From Blastocatellia bacterium (GTDB lineage Bacteria > Acidobacteriota > Blastocatellia > Chloracidobacteriales > Chloracidobacteriaceae): a DNA stretch of 64,000 nt. The notes beneath the pieces were generated by a model. The model was not told where the DNA came from. It ran no database searches and saw only the letters and a program-made list of their open reading frames with translations. This document shows positions 1 to 8,643 of the stretch, one piece after another. The stretch covers positions 1 to 64,000 of the forward strand of contig JAIBAN010000015.1 of the NCBI GenBank assembly GCA_019695185.1. The letters run 5' to 3'. The position numbers and the translations under genes are program-made. Position 1 is the first letter of the stretch; each line of letters starts with the position of its first letter.

Positions 1-1280
1 AGGTTTCTCCCGGCGTAATAAAAGGAAAGCCCGAAATTATCCAGAAAGACTTTGCGGGGGCCGGTGCCAATATGGTGCATACCAGCCTGAAGGAGCAGAT
101 TTGGATCCGTTTTGGCTTTGTAATAAAAAGGGGCCACGACCCACGAAGCGGCGGCGAAAAAACAGCTCCAGGCAACCATCAGCAGGAGCCCTGCCTGGGT
201 CAACCGGCCAATTCGTTTTTTGGGTTCGGATGGTTGCTGAAGTTGTTGAAAAATCGTCGCCAGCAAAATGAAAATGAAGGGCAAGAGATAGATGACACGG
301 AATAAGTAAACCCGTGAGGCAGAGATGGCGAGAAAAGCCAACAGAAAAGCCACCCAGTGAACCCACTTGGTGCGCAGCACCAACCCCGCCACCAGGGCCA
401 GCGGAAAAAGCGGGCAAAACCGGCAAAAGGTTTCCAGGCTTTTCAGATTTTCCAGCAATCGTCCTCCTGACCAACCTGTGTAACAAAGATAGTCCCCCTG
501 GGCCTGAGCCATGGTTGATTGACCGAGCCCATTTCCATTCAGGATTCCAATTGGTAACAGGAGCAAAATCAACCCCAGGGCAGCACTCCCCAGAAACCAG
601 CCGGCCAGCCGACTGCCGGACCCCACGTCCCATCGAAGCCAGGGTTTTCCTTGCGAAGCCAAAAATCCTTCCGCCAGCAGCAAAGGAAAAAAAACCGCAC
701 TGGTTGGCCAAATGAAAAAATTGATGACGGTTCCGATTCCAACCAGGAGTCCGACTTTTTGCGGCAATCCGGTTGCGGCAGCAGGACGGGAAAGCAGGCT
801 CCACAACATCCAGGCGAGGGCAAACAGAACCGCCAAGCTCCAGGAGTCAACCCGGCCAAACCGGTAACTGACCATTAAATAAGGGTCCAAAAAGAAAAGC
901 ACCCCCAGGGCCGGGACCGTCCAGCCCGAGCCACCACGGGCCCGCAACCAGCCAACCAGCAGGGTTGCCGCCACCATTGCACCAAAAAGTGAAAAAATTC
1001 TGGGACCCAGATGTGAACCTGTGACCTGCCAAGCCAGTTCCTGCAGGACACAGGCCGGATAGGTCACCCCCTGCAAGGGTTTTCCGTTGGTGGTCTGCCA
1101 GACGATGGACCAGGAACTGTGCGGTTCCAACGCCACCCGGCCATACTCGGTAATCTGAACTTCATCCACCCAGATATTGGGGGAAAAAGAAAAGGTAATC
1201 AGATGCAGTCCGGCCATGAGGGCCAGGCCGGTAAACCATAATTTCCAGTCGTCAGGGCCGGAAAATAATCTTCTTTTCAT
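1..1280 (-). CDS. GT39-like integral membrane glycosyltransferase (C-terminus beyond window)
   Basis: An open frame runs from ATG at 1280 (MKRRLFSGPDDWKLWF) on the minus strand past base 1 without a stop, so the 3' end is missing. The translation is a polytopic membrane protein with many hydrophobic helices. Early in the first periplasmic loop it carries WVDEVQITEYGR, the acidic DE pair typical of the PMT/ArnT-like GT-C family (PMT_2). Such enzymes transfer sugars from polyprenyl-phosphate donors to lipid or protein acceptors on the outer face of the inner membrane; acceptor and sugar cannot be read from sequence. Start choice: first ATG ahead of the first membrane helix; no strong SD is visible. 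It is divergent from the ATP-grasp gene across a long spacer. Function is inferred from topology and the DE motif only. Confidence 0.8.
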   Translation of the reverse strand, partial: MKRRLFSGPDDWKLWFTGLALMAGLHLITFSFSPNIWVDEVQITEYGRVALEPHSSWSIVWQTTNGKPLQGVTYPACVLQELAWQVTGSHLGPRIFSLFGAMVAATLLVGWLRARGGSGWTVPALGVLFFLDPYLMVSYRFGRVDSWSLAVLFALAWMLWSLLSRPAAATGLPQKVGLLVGIGTVINFFIWPTSAVFFPLLLAEGFLASQGKPWLRWDVGSGSRLAGWFLGSAALGLILLLLPIGILNGNGLGQSTMAQAQGDYLCYTGWSGGRLLENLKSLETFCRFCPLFPLALVAGLVLRTKWVHWVAFLLAFLAISASRVYLFRVIYLLPFIFILLATIFQQLQQPSEPKKRIGRLTQAGLLLMVAWSCFFAAASWVVAPFYYKAKTDPNLLLQAGMHHIGTGPRKVFLDNFGLSFYYAGRN

Positions 1281-1926
1281 AGGCTGTAGGGAAAAGGAAG
1301 AGCCACATGGTTGAAGACGAAAAAGGCCGTAAAGAACTACCTGAACAACTTGTAACCTGTTGAGTAAGATGACAATAAAGAGTTTGTTCAAGGTTGCAAA
1401 TGGTGAAATCCACAGTCCTTGAAAAAAATGCAAAAAAATTTCCGAGCCGCTTGACGGGGGTTGTTTTTTGAATGGAACAGGAGCCTAGCTTTAATCCTGG
1501 TAGGCAGAACAAGGGGGGATCGGAATTTGTCATCCCTGGTACCACCTGATTTTTTTGTTTCGACCTTAATTACCATGATTCTGGATCCGTTCACTTGGCA
1601 CATGTGCCCAAGCTTGACCTGGCTTCCGATAACCTGTCTAACGGGAATCAATTGAATCTGACTATCCAGGGAAATTTGGTTGTCGGAAAACAAATAAGGC
1701 AGTGGTTGAGTGGTCAAACAGGCTGTTGGAACAAGGAATTTTCCTCCACTTTGAGTGCCTGCTGGACAATCTCGGATTTCTTTTAGAGTATTCCAGATGG
1801 GTGAAAGACCCCAGGCTGAAACAATGGTTTTCGTCAATGTGCGATAACCATTTTCCATTCACCAGAGACAACGGAATTGCAGCACAAATTTCAGAGTCTG
1901 TGGTTGATTTTCTGTGTAGGAACCCA
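1281..1926. other. 646-bp divergent intergenic region, no gene supported
   Basis: This spacer lies between the minus-strand glycosyltransferase and the plus-strand ATP-grasp gene. It is more A/T-rich than its flanks. Open frames inside it (for example minus 1388-1858) have no recognisable domains, poor composition and no ribosome binding site. Promoters for both flanking genes presumably lie here, but no convincing -35/-10 pair stands out. Confidence 0.5.
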
Positions 1927-2823
1927 ATGATTGTTCTGAGTGAAGCAACCGTTCATTCCCCCCGCACCTTGAGCGAGCAGGATAACCAACAGGTCACCAG
2001 AGCGGCAGCCCTTGCAGGATGGCGAGTTTATTATATTCCCAATGATTTTGCGGTTTGTGAACATGCCGACAACGCCCTCTGGCATATTCCGGAACAGCCG
2101 CAGGAAACGCTGACAGTTTGGGTGGGATTTATTCCTTCGTTCGAGCGGTATTCAGAGTTGTACGCTGCCGCAGCCAGGAAAAACCTCCGATTGGTCAATT
2201 CACCCCAGGAGCATATTCGGGCGCAGGAATTTGATCGTTTCTATCCATTGTTGCTTGGCCTGACCCCGGAAAGCGTGACCCTGACCAACCCTGAAGACTG
2301 GCCGGAGAGTGTCCGGTCACTTCCCTTCCCGGTTTTTGTGCGGGGGGCCGTTCGGTCACGCAAAGCCGACGGGTGGCAGGCGTGCGTGGCTTCCAACTCG
2401 ACTGAATTGCAGGCGATTGTCACCTCATTTTTCAAGTCAGCTTACCAATCACGGGGAAAAGTCATTGTGCGCCAGTTAGTCCAACTTAAACATCACCGGG
2501 TGACGGAACAAGGGTTTCCATTGGGAAGAGAGTTCAGGGTGATTGTCTTTCGAGGTCAAGTGGTGGGTTGCGGATACTACTGGGAGGGCCACGACCCCGA
2601 CATGGAGTTGTCTTCCGCCGAGGCAGCCGAAGTTCACCGCCTGGCCCTCTTGGCAGCCCACAGGCTGGAAATCCCGCTTTTGGCAGTTGATGTGGGTCAG
2701 TTGACGGATGGAAACTGGATTGTGATTGAAGTCAATGACGCCCAGTTTGCCGGAATCAGCCAAATTCCGGCTTTGGGCTTGTGGAATGCGCTTGCCGAGG
2801 CGGTTACCAACGGCACAAAGTGA
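1927..2823 (+). CDS. ATP-grasp domain protein
   Basis: The 298-residue protein starts MIVLSEATVHSPRTL. The C-terminal half looks like an ATP-grasp fold: KVIVRQLVQL, then GREFRVIVFRGQVVG, then AVDVGQLTDGNWIVIEVNDAQFAG, whose E-x-N pair matches the metal-binding strand of ATP-grasp ligases. ATP-grasp enzymes activate a carboxylate as acyl-phosphate for attack by an amine or thiol; the substrates here are unknown. The reading frame is open 225 bases further upstream (ATG at 1702), but 1927 is preceded by AGGAA, and the translated upstream part looks non-coding. That start is a judgement call. No operon partner: the downstream gene is 240 bp away. It resembles single-gene ATP-grasp proteins of the DUF4343 kind, but this assignment is tentative. 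Confidence 0.8.
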   Translation: MIVLSEATVHSPRTLSEQDNQQVTRAAALAGWRVYYIPNDFAVCEHADNALWHIPEQPQETLTVWVGFIPSFERYSELYAAAARKNLRLVNSPQEHIRAQEFDRFYPLLLGLTPESVTLTNPEDWPESVRSLPFPVFVRGAVRSRKADGWQACVASNSTELQAIVTSFFKSAYQSRGKVIVRQLVQLKHHRVTEQGFPLGREFRVIVFRGQVVGCGYYWEGHDPDMELSSAEAAEVHRLALLAAHRLEIPLLAVDVGQLTDGNWIVIEVNDAQFAGISQIPALGLWNALAEAVTNGTK

Positions 2824-3063
2824 CCGCGGTCACTTTGTGGTTAAAAGATTGATTCCACTTGAGTTAGTTATACGAATAACCAGGAATTCAAAACCCGGTT
2901 GGGCGGTGTAAGCCGCCCCCTGTGGGTGCTTTTGCTTTTCTTTGGCAGGAAACTTCTTTAAGCTGCCACTGGATTGGATTGATTACCATCCATTTTCTCC
3001 CACCGCTTTCCTCAAAGTACAATCAACTTCACCTGACCCGTTCTTTTGCAAAGGAGTGTCTCT

Positions 3064-5118
3064 ATGCGTTGCATGGCGAAATGCCTCATGTGGACCTGTC
3101 TCATGGTTTTGTTTTCCGGGTTGGCTGGTGCGCAAACCCGTCCGCTATCGGTTATGGATATTTTCAATCTGGAGGTGGCGGTTGACCCGCAACTGTCTCC
3201 GGATGGCACTCGGATTGTTTATGTCCGGCAGTTTTGCGACATCATGACCGACCAGCGAAAATCAAACCTGTGGATGGTGAATTTCGACGGAACCGAACAC
3301 CATGCTCTGACCAGTGGCAACTTTAATGATTCCGCCCCGCGTTGGTCACCGGATGGAAAATCACTGCTCTTTCAGTCGAACCGGGATGGAAGCCCGCAAT
3401 TGTACTGCTATCGGACAGAGGACCGGCAAATGGCCAAACTGACCAGTCTGACTGCGGCTCCCAGTGGAGCCAACTGGTCACCGGACGGAAAATGGATTTC
3501 CTTTACCATGCTGGTGCCGGAAGCCCCTCCCGCCATCATCAAAATGCCGCCCCCGCCTGAAGGAGCCAAATGGGCCGACCCGGCCAAAGTCACCGACCGG
3601 CTGGTGTATCGGTTTAATGGGCTGGGCTATCTGAAACCTGGTTATGCCCAGGTGTTTGTCGTTCCCGCCGAAGGAGGAACCCCGCGCCAGGTCACGCAGG
3701 GAAAATTCCACCACGGAGCCCCTTTCAACGCGAGCGACGCCGTGTGGACGCCCGATGGCAAATATCTCATCTTGGCCGCCAACCGGGGGGAAAACGCGGA
3801 ATTTGATTTTATAGACACCAACATTTATGAATTCTCGGTGGCGGACGGCAAGGTGCGGGCCCTCACCACCCGCAAAGGTCCGGAGCGTTCCCCCGCCGTT
3901 TCACCTGATGGCAAAATGATTGCCTTTGTCGGCTTTGAAGACCGGTATCAGTCCTATCAGGAAACCAAACTCAGCGTCATGGACCGGGAGGGCGGCAATC
4001 AACGGGTCATTTCCGCCAAATGGGACCGGGATGTGGAAGCCCCGCAATGGGCACCGGATGGCAGCGGCATCTATTTCCTTTCGGATAGTGAAGGCAATAC
4101 CGGGCTCTATTTCATCACGTTGGACGGCACGGTCAAAAAACTGCTGGGCAATGTTGGCAGCGGGCTGGGAGCACCACAAGGGAGCGTGTCATTTGCCAAA
4201 AACGGGGCGTTTGCCATCACGCTGTGCCATCCCCACCGGCCCGGTGATATTGCCGTTGGTACCGTTGCCAAACCCGCGACCCAGTTTCTGACTGCCATCA
4301 ATGACGATGTGCTGTCAGACCGCAAACTCGGCCAGGTTGAGGAAATCTGGTATGAATCCGCCAAGGACAAACGGAAAATCCAGGGTTGGATTATCAAACC
4401 GCCTGATTTTGACCCGGCCAAAAAATATCCCCTGATTTTGGAAATTCACGGTGGTCCGTTTGCCAATTACGGGGACCGGTTCGATGTGGAAAAACAACTG
4501 ATGGCGGCTGCCGGTTATGTGGTGCTCTATACCAATCCACGGGGTTCCACCAGCTATGGCGAAGAATTTTCCGCCCTGATTCACCATGCCTATCCGGGAG
4601 ACGATTTTTATGACCTGAACTCCGGGGTGGATGCAGTGATTGCCAAAGGCTACGTTGACCCGGAACAACTCTATGTCACCGGCGGCAGCGGCGGCGGGGT
4701 GCTGACCTGCTGGATGATTGGTCGTTCCAACCGGTTTCGGGCGGCGGTTTCAAATTACCCGGTCATCAACTGGACCAGTTTTGTGCTGACTTCCGACATT
4801 GGCAACTTCACCCATAACCGCTGGTTTCCCGGCCTACCCTGGGAACACGAACAAAACTATGCGTCCCGTTCGCTGCTGTCGGTGGTCAAAAATGTCAAAA
4901 CCCCCACGATGGTCATGTGTGGCGAAGAAGACTATCGCACGCCGATTTCCGAAGCGGAACAGTATTACCAGGCGTTGAAACTTCTGGGAGTCGAGAGCGT
5001 TTTGGTTCGCGTGCCGAACGAGCCACACGGCATCCGCGTCCGGCCCAGCCACCATATTTCCAAAATTCTTCATGTGATTGGCTGGTTTGACCAACATCGC
5101 AAGGCGGAAAAAAAGTAA
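3064..5118 (+). CDS. Secreted S9 family prolyl oligopeptidase-type peptidase
   Basis: A 684-residue exported serine peptidase. The start ATG at 3064 follows AAGGAG at 3051-3056 (7-nt spacing) and opens a signal peptide ending near LAGAQ. Residues about 30-400 hold WD40/TolB-like repeats (SPDGTRIVYV, RWSPDGKSLLF, NWSPDGKWISF, QWAPDGSGIYF), forming the beta-propeller gate. The C-terminal 270 residues form the alpha/beta-hydrolase peptidase domain: HGGPFANYGDRF oxyanion region, nucleophile Ser542 in GGSGGG, Asp623 in GEEDYRTP, His655 in EPHGIR. Such enzymes cleave short peptides, often after proline or as acylaminoacyl peptidases, here in the periplasm or outside. The nucleophile elbow has Gly where most relatives have Tyr (GGSYGG). 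The GNAT gene follows after about 40 bp and could be co-transcribed. Confidence 0.95.
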   Translation: MRCMAKCLMWTCLMVLFSGLAGAQTRPLSVMDIFNLEVAVDPQLSPDGTRIVYVRQFCDIMTDQRKSNLWMVNFDGTEHHALTSGNFNDSAPRWSPDGKSLLFQSNRDGSPQLYCYRTEDRQMAKLTSLTAAPSGANWSPDGKWISFTMLVPEAPPAIIKMPPPPEGAKWADPAKVTDRLVYRFNGLGYLKPGYAQVFVVPAEGGTPRQVTQGKFHHGAPFNASDAVWTPDGKYLILAANRGENAEFDFIDTNIYEFSVADGKVRALTTRKGPERSPAVSPDGKMIAFVGFEDRYQSYQETKLSVMDREGGNQRVISAKWDRDVEAPQWAPDGSGIYFLSDSEGNTGLYFITLDGTVKKLLGNVGSGLGAPQGSVSFAKNGAFAITLCHPHRPGDIAVGTVAKPATQFLTAINDDVLSDRKLGQVEEIWYESAKDKRKIQGWIIKPPDFDPAKKYPLILEIHGGPFANYGDRFDVEKQLMAAAGYVVLYTNPRGSTSYGEEFSALIHHAYPGDDFYDLNSGVDAVIAKGYVDPEQLYVTGGSGGGVLTCWMIGRSNRFRAAVSNYPVINWTSFVLTSDIGNFTHNRWFPGLPWEHEQNYASRSLLSVVKNVKTPTMVMCGEEDYRTPISEAEQYYQALKLLGVESVLVRVPNEPHGIRVRPSHHISKILHVIGWFDQHRKAEKK

Positions 5119-5161
5119 CCGAATCCGTCTGAGTCCAATTCCCGAAAGGAACGATTTGACA

Positions 5162-5680
5162 GTGAACAGTCCTGTGCTTGAAACCGAACGAATGCTCCTC
5201 CGGTGGTTCACGCCGGAGGATGTTGATGCTTTGTACCTGCTGGGAACCATTCCGGAAATCATCAAATACACCGGCAACCAGCCCTTCGCTTCAAAAGAAG
5301 CAGCCCGTGCATATCTGGAAGCGCAACCCTTGCGGGATTATCAGGTCTATGGCTATGGCCGGTTTGCCCTGGTTTGGAAGGAAACCGGCTCCGTGATTGG
5401 GTTTTCCGGCGTCAAACGGTGGGAGGAAATTGATGAGGATGAACTTGGGTACCGGCTGTTGCCGGAATTCTGGGGAAAGGGCTTGGCCAAGGAAGCCGCC
5501 CGCGTTGTGATTGCCGATGCCCAACAGAACTTGGGATTGAAACGGCTGGTCAGCGTGATTCACCCGGAAAACGAGGCATCCAAGAACGTCGTCTGCAAAC
5601 TCGGATTTGCTTACGAAAAGGACATTAGGATTTCATTTGTTGAAGGTGTGGCGATGGAACTGTTTTCCCGTTCCATCTGA
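5162..5680 (+). CDS. GNAT family N-acetyltransferase (RimJ/RimL type)
   Basis: A 172-residue acetyltransferase. It opens NSPVLETERMLLRWFTPEDVDAL, the typical start of the RimJ/RimL-type Acetyltransf_3 family. It then has GSVIGFSGVKRW (beta4), ELGYRLLPEFWGKGLAKEAARVV (acetyl-CoA pyrophosphate loop of the Q/RxxGxG/A type) and HPENEASKNVVCKLGFAYEKD. These enzymes move an acetyl group from acetyl-CoA to an amine, often a protein N-terminus or small molecule; the target is unknown. A GTG start at 5162 is chosen because GAAAGGA lies at 5144-5150 and family members begin just here; TTG at 5156 is the alternative. It lies 43 bp after the S9 peptidase and ends at a hairpin terminator. Confidence 0.88.
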   Translation: MNSPVLETERMLLRWFTPEDVDALYLLGTIPEIIKYTGNQPFASKEAARAYLEAQPLRDYQVYGYGRFALVWKETGSVIGFSGVKRWEEIDEDELGYRLLPEFWGKGLAKEAARVVIADAQQNLGLKRLVSVIHPENEASKNVVCKLGFAYEKDIRISFVEGVAMELFSRSI

Positions 5681-5689
5681 GTGCGGTTC

Positions 5690-5714
5690 AAGGGGCTTTA
5701 ATCAGCCCCTTTTT
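5690..5714 (+). terminator. Rho-independent terminator after the GNAT gene
   Basis: AAGGGGCT (5690-5697) pairs with AGCCCCTT (5704-5711) across a 6-nt loop, followed by TTT within a run of five Ts. It starts 10 bases after the GNAT stop and overlaps the 3' end of the convergent VWFA gene. Confidence 0.75.
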
Positions 5715-6783
5715 CCTCGGACCGATAGTTTTGGCGCGCCCGGATGGTCAATCCCTGGCGGGAAACTTCAACCTTGAGGCCATGCCGTCCGGCTGCCGTG
5801 GTTGATTCGGGATAGAAACCCAGCGTGTATTGCGCCCGCAATTCATCGGAAATCGTGCGAAACGCAAGCTTCAGGTCCCCGACATCACTGATGAAATCCC
5901 GTCCGGCGGTGACATAGGCCAACTCATGCATAAAAGCCTGGGCCGACCGGTTCCGCCGTTCCATCCACTCGCGGCGGGCATTGGCATCGGTCAAAAGCAG
6001 TTCCACTCGTTCCTTTTGCGTCATGGAATCAGTGACCACCCGTCGGGGCCGGCCTTTTTCACTGTCGGATGACTGGCTGGCGGCATCCTTCGGGGGAACC
6101 ACTTCCGATTCCGTCCGGAAAAAAATGGTGTAAATCACCGTGTTGGTTTCAGCCGTCAGGGAGAGCAACTGTTCTGCCGTGATACGGCTTTTGAGGTCTT
6201 TGCCATCCGTCAGGAGCACAATGGCCTTGCGCCCGGTGACGGCCCGCAGGTGTTGTTTGACAGTTTGGGAAATCGCGTCATTTAACCGGGTCCCATAGAT
6301 TTTGCCAATTTCAGCCAGGGCCACCCCCCGTGCCATCAGGTTTTTATCACCCGTCTGCCCCATCAACAGCTTGATTTCACTGTCAAAACTTAACACCAGA
6401 GCCTGGTCGCGGGGGCGCAATTCCTGCAAAAAAGCGGTGGCGGCCTCCTTGATTTGAGGCAATACAGAACTGGTGCTGAAACTGGTGTCCAGCAGAATTG
6501 CAACCGTCAAAGGCGCATCGGCAGCATCAAAAAACGTGATTTCCTGTTTGGTGTTTTCATCCAGTAAGGTGAAATCGGCTTGCTTCAGCCCGGTCACACA
6601 ATGCCCCTTGGCATCAGTCACGATAACGGGAACGGTGACCAGCGTGGCCTCGATGGAAAAGGCATCCTCTTCGGCTTTGGCAGGCGGAGCTGATTGAGCC
6701 GGGGTTTGGGCTGCTGCTGTCCAGTTCCCGGCACCCAGAAAGAAGGCTCCCAATAGGAAAAAAATAAGTAATCGAACAGACAT
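5698..6783 (-). CDS. Secreted VWFA-related protein (Acidobacteria-type)
   Basis: A 361-residue exported protein. The start at 6783 (MSVRLLIFFLLGAFFLGAG) gives a clean signal peptide ending at AAAQ; the frame is open upstream but those residues look non-coding. After a short linker comes a beta-rich strand region (EATLVTVPVIVTDAKGHCVTGLKQADFTLLDENTKQEI) and then a von Willebrand A domain with a MIDAS DTSFSTS and GRKAIVLLTDGKD. The end, DELRAQYTLGFYPE...GLKVEVSRQGLTIRARQNY, is the conserved tail of the VWFA-related family (TIGR03436) that is abundant in Acidobacteria. Role is likely metal-dependent protein binding at the cell surface; no ligand can be named. It is divergent from the lipoprotein gene. 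Confidence 0.92.
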   Translation of the reverse strand: MSVRLLIFFLLGAFFLGAGNWTAAAQTPAQSAPPAKAEEDAFSIEATLVTVPVIVTDAKGHCVTGLKQADFTLLDENTKQEITFFDAADAPLTVAILLDTSFSTSSVLPQIKEAATAFLQELRPRDQALVLSFDSEIKLLMGQTGDKNLMARGVALAEIGKIYGTRLNDAISQTVKQHLRAVTGRKAIVLLTDGKDLKSRITAEQLLSLTAETNTVIYTIFFRTESEVVPPKDAASQSSDSEKGRPRRVVTDSMTQKERVELLLTDANARREWMERRNRSAQAFMHELAYVTAGRDFISDVGDLKLAFRTISDELRAQYTLGFYPESTTAAGRHGLKVEVSRQGLTIRARQNYRSEEKGAD

Positions 6784-6970
6784 CGGCGACCTCAGAAAAA
6801 GTCCATTGTGGAAAAAACTGGTTAAGGAGGGCTTGAATCTTGCCACCGGGCACAGGTTCAAACAAAATGGAAAAAGATCAAGAAGCTTTCCCTGCCTGTT
6901 TTGCAACAAAAAACAATTGCTTCAACACTTTTGCCTCATCGGTCAAAAACCTTGTCAAAGGAGACATCCA

Positions 6971-7528
6971 ATGGTCTTGCGATATGTTTGCGGAGTCCTC
7001 GCGTTGGTTGGAATGCTCGGTTGCTCTTCCGAAACGACTTTAGCCCAAAAAGCACGCAGTTCAAAGAAACCCAAAACCACCAAGTCCGCGCCTGCTCCGG
7101 CGGCTCCGGTCAAAACAGCCAATACGGCAGCGGCGGAAAAACGCGCCGGGGCGCAACAGATTGCCGTACAATTAAAGGGAATGACTCAGTTCCTGTATGT
7201 TTTTGGCGGGATTACCAAAGGATTTGAAGCAGTTGAAGAAGCCTCTGATGCCAACAACGTCCCTTCCTCAGTCACACGCAAAACGGAGCGGACCCGATAC
7301 GCCCTGGCTGACACCATCCGCACCATCCAGGGAAATCTGGAACGGCTGGAAAATGATTTCAGCAGCAGTTCAAACCTCCGACCCTATTTTCATTTTATTG
7401 TTGGTGCTGCCGACACGGCAGCCCTGAGTCAACGGCAAGTCAAAGACGGACAGCTAAAGGAAGCAGGCCAGTCTTTAATCAAAATTGCCAACCAACTGAC
7501 GGAAGCCCTGGCCGGGATGCAGGATTAA
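6971..7528 (+). CDS. Small predicted lipoprotein, function unknown
   Basis: A 185-residue protein. ATG at 6971 follows AAAGGAG (6957-6963) at 7 nt. The N-terminus MVLRYVCGVLALVGMLGCSSE carries a lipobox-like VGMLGC, so Cys17 is probably lipidated. A low-complexity Lys/Ala/Pro linker (about residues 25-50) leads to a helical region of about 130 residues (GAQQIAVQLKGMTQFLYVFGGITKGFEAVEEA ... NQLTEALAGMQD) with no family I recognise. The helical part might be a four-helix bundle. It sits alone, divergent from the VWFA gene and convergent with the OmpA-family gene, with a repeat element filling the convergent gap. Confidence 0.8.
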   Translation: MVLRYVCGVLALVGMLGCSSETTLAQKARSSKKPKTTKSAPAPAAPVKTANTAAAEKRAGAQQIAVQLKGMTQFLYVFGGITKGFEAVEEASDANNVPSSVTRKTERTRYALADTIRTIQGNLERLENDFSSSSNLRPYFHFIVGAADTAALSQRQVKDGQLKEAGQSLIKIANQLTEALAGMQD

Positions 7529-7677
7529 AAGACAGGACTGAGGACTGAGGACTGAGCCAAAAGACAGGACTGAGGACTGAGGACTGAGCTTGTTTTTAGG
7601 GTACATCGTAATATCAGTTTTTTCCTACAACAGTTGGGTGAAAGCCCAGTCCTCAGTCCTCAGTCCTCAGTCCTCAG
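7529..7677. repeat. Heptamer-armed inverted repeat element, copy A
   Basis: The left arm holds tandem GGACTGA heptamers and is itself two copies of a roughly 32-bp unit (7527-7558 and 7559-7590). The right arm (7648-7677) holds the reverse complement, TCAGTCC repeats. The inner core, starting GAGCTTGTTTTT, containing AATATCAG and ending GAAAGC, is homologous to the reverse complement of the core at 12452-12508. The element fills the convergent gap exactly: it begins just after the lipoprotein stop (7528) and abuts the OmpA-family stop (7678). Confidence 0.85.
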
Positions 7678-8643
7678 TTAATTGGTTGCCGTCATTTCTC
7701 CCTTATTGACCAGAATCTTGACTTCAACGCGACGGTTTTGTTCCCGCCCTTCCTTGGTTGTATTGTCCGCAACGGCCTGTGAGGAACCATAACCAAATGG
7801 CGTAATCATCCGGCGCAACGGAATCCGGTGCATTTCAGCCAGGTAACGGACGACCTCGTCAGCCCGGTTCTGACTTAATACCCGGTTTTTCTCAAGAGAC
7901 CCGGTTGTGTCCGTATGACCCGAAATTTCAATCAGGTACCCACGGGTGTTGAGGGCTTTTTGCGCCAAAGTGTCCAGGTTTTGTTTGGCATCGGGTGAAA
8001 GGTCATATTTGTTGACCTTGAAATTCACGGTGGTTGAATCCTTCACATCGTAATCATCCAATGCGGAAATCCGGTCATTGACTTTGCTGTTGAGGTCTTT
8101 CATTTCGGTGCGCGTGGCATCAATGTCGGTTTTCAGGCTTTTTGAGATGTTGTTGAGTTCATCAACCTGACTGGCAAGTTCTTCGTTGGCGGTTTCAACG
8201 CGGGCCACGCGGTCTTCAACCGGGGCCACGCGGGTGTCTATGCTTTTGGCAACTTCCAGGTCGGATTCCTTAAATCGGATTTTCTGGGCAGCAAGCTGAC
8301 CTTCGCTGTTGCCAAAGCCCTCGACTTCGACACGCAGCCCTACAAGCAGGGAATCCTGGCTGAAATCTTTACCGGATGAGAGAAAGCCGCCTTTGGATTT
8401 GATACTGGTGGCGCTGGTCAAAAGCATGACCACATCACCCCGGTCATAGGTTTTGAGGGTTACCAAATCACCCTGCCGTTTGGCCACCCGGCCTTTGGTT
8501 TTGACTTTTTCCCCGTTACGAACCCCGGTTTGCGCCCACACGGCAGCAGTTCCGGCGGGCAACCAGACCGGAGCCCCCATCTGGAGCGCGAAAACTGTGG
8601 TCAAAGCCAAAACAAAAACAAAGCGGTTACTTCTGGATTTCAT
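7678..8643 (-). CDS. OmpA-family peptidoglycan-associated protein with N-terminal DUF5666-like domain
   Basis: A 321-residue exported protein starting with a signal peptide (MKSRSNRFVFVLALTTVFALQ ... VWAQ). Residues about 45-125 resemble a small OB-like/DUF5666 domain (KVKTKGRVAKRQGDLVTLKT ... GLRVEVEGFG). Residues 130-195 are a predicted coiled coil (VEDRVARVETANEELASQVDELNNISKSLK). The C-terminal 110 residues are an OmpA domain: YLIEISGHTDTTGS, NRVLSQNRADEVVRYL and EGREQNRRVEV, with the Asp and Arg positions that bind diaminopimelate in peptidoglycan. It probably anchors envelope layers; the coiled coil suggests a trimer. Stop codon TAA lies at the edge of repeat element A. Confidence 0.93.
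   Translation of the reverse strand: MKSRSNRFVFVLALTTVFALQMGAPVWLPAGTAAVWAQTGVRNGEKVKTKGRVAKRQGDLVTLKTYDRGDVVMLLTSATSIKSKGGFLSSGKDFSQDSLLVGLRVEVEGFGNSEGQLAAQKIRFKESDLEVAKSIDTRVAPVEDRVARVETANEELASQVDELNNISKSLKTDIDATRTEMKDLNSKVNDRISALDDYDVKDSTTVNFKVNKYDLSPDAKQNLDTLAQKALNTRGYLIEISGHTDTTGSLEKNRVLSQNRADEVVRYLAEMHRIPLRRMITPFGYGSSQAVADNTTKEGREQNRRVEVKILVNKGEMTATN

Noticed and set aside
37-804. Minus-strand 255-residue open frame at the window start
   Set aside because: A different minus frame, open from 1280 to base 1, gives a coherent polytopic membrane protein with the DE motif, so this one is a shadow.
1388-1858. Minus-strand 156-residue open frame in the first spacer
   Set aside because: No domain, signal peptide or ribosome binding site, and it overlaps other meaningless frames on both strands.
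7529-7677. Heptamer runs as a CRISPR array
   Set aside because: Units are 7 bp and head to tail without unique spacers, arms are inverted to each other, and no cas gene is nearby.
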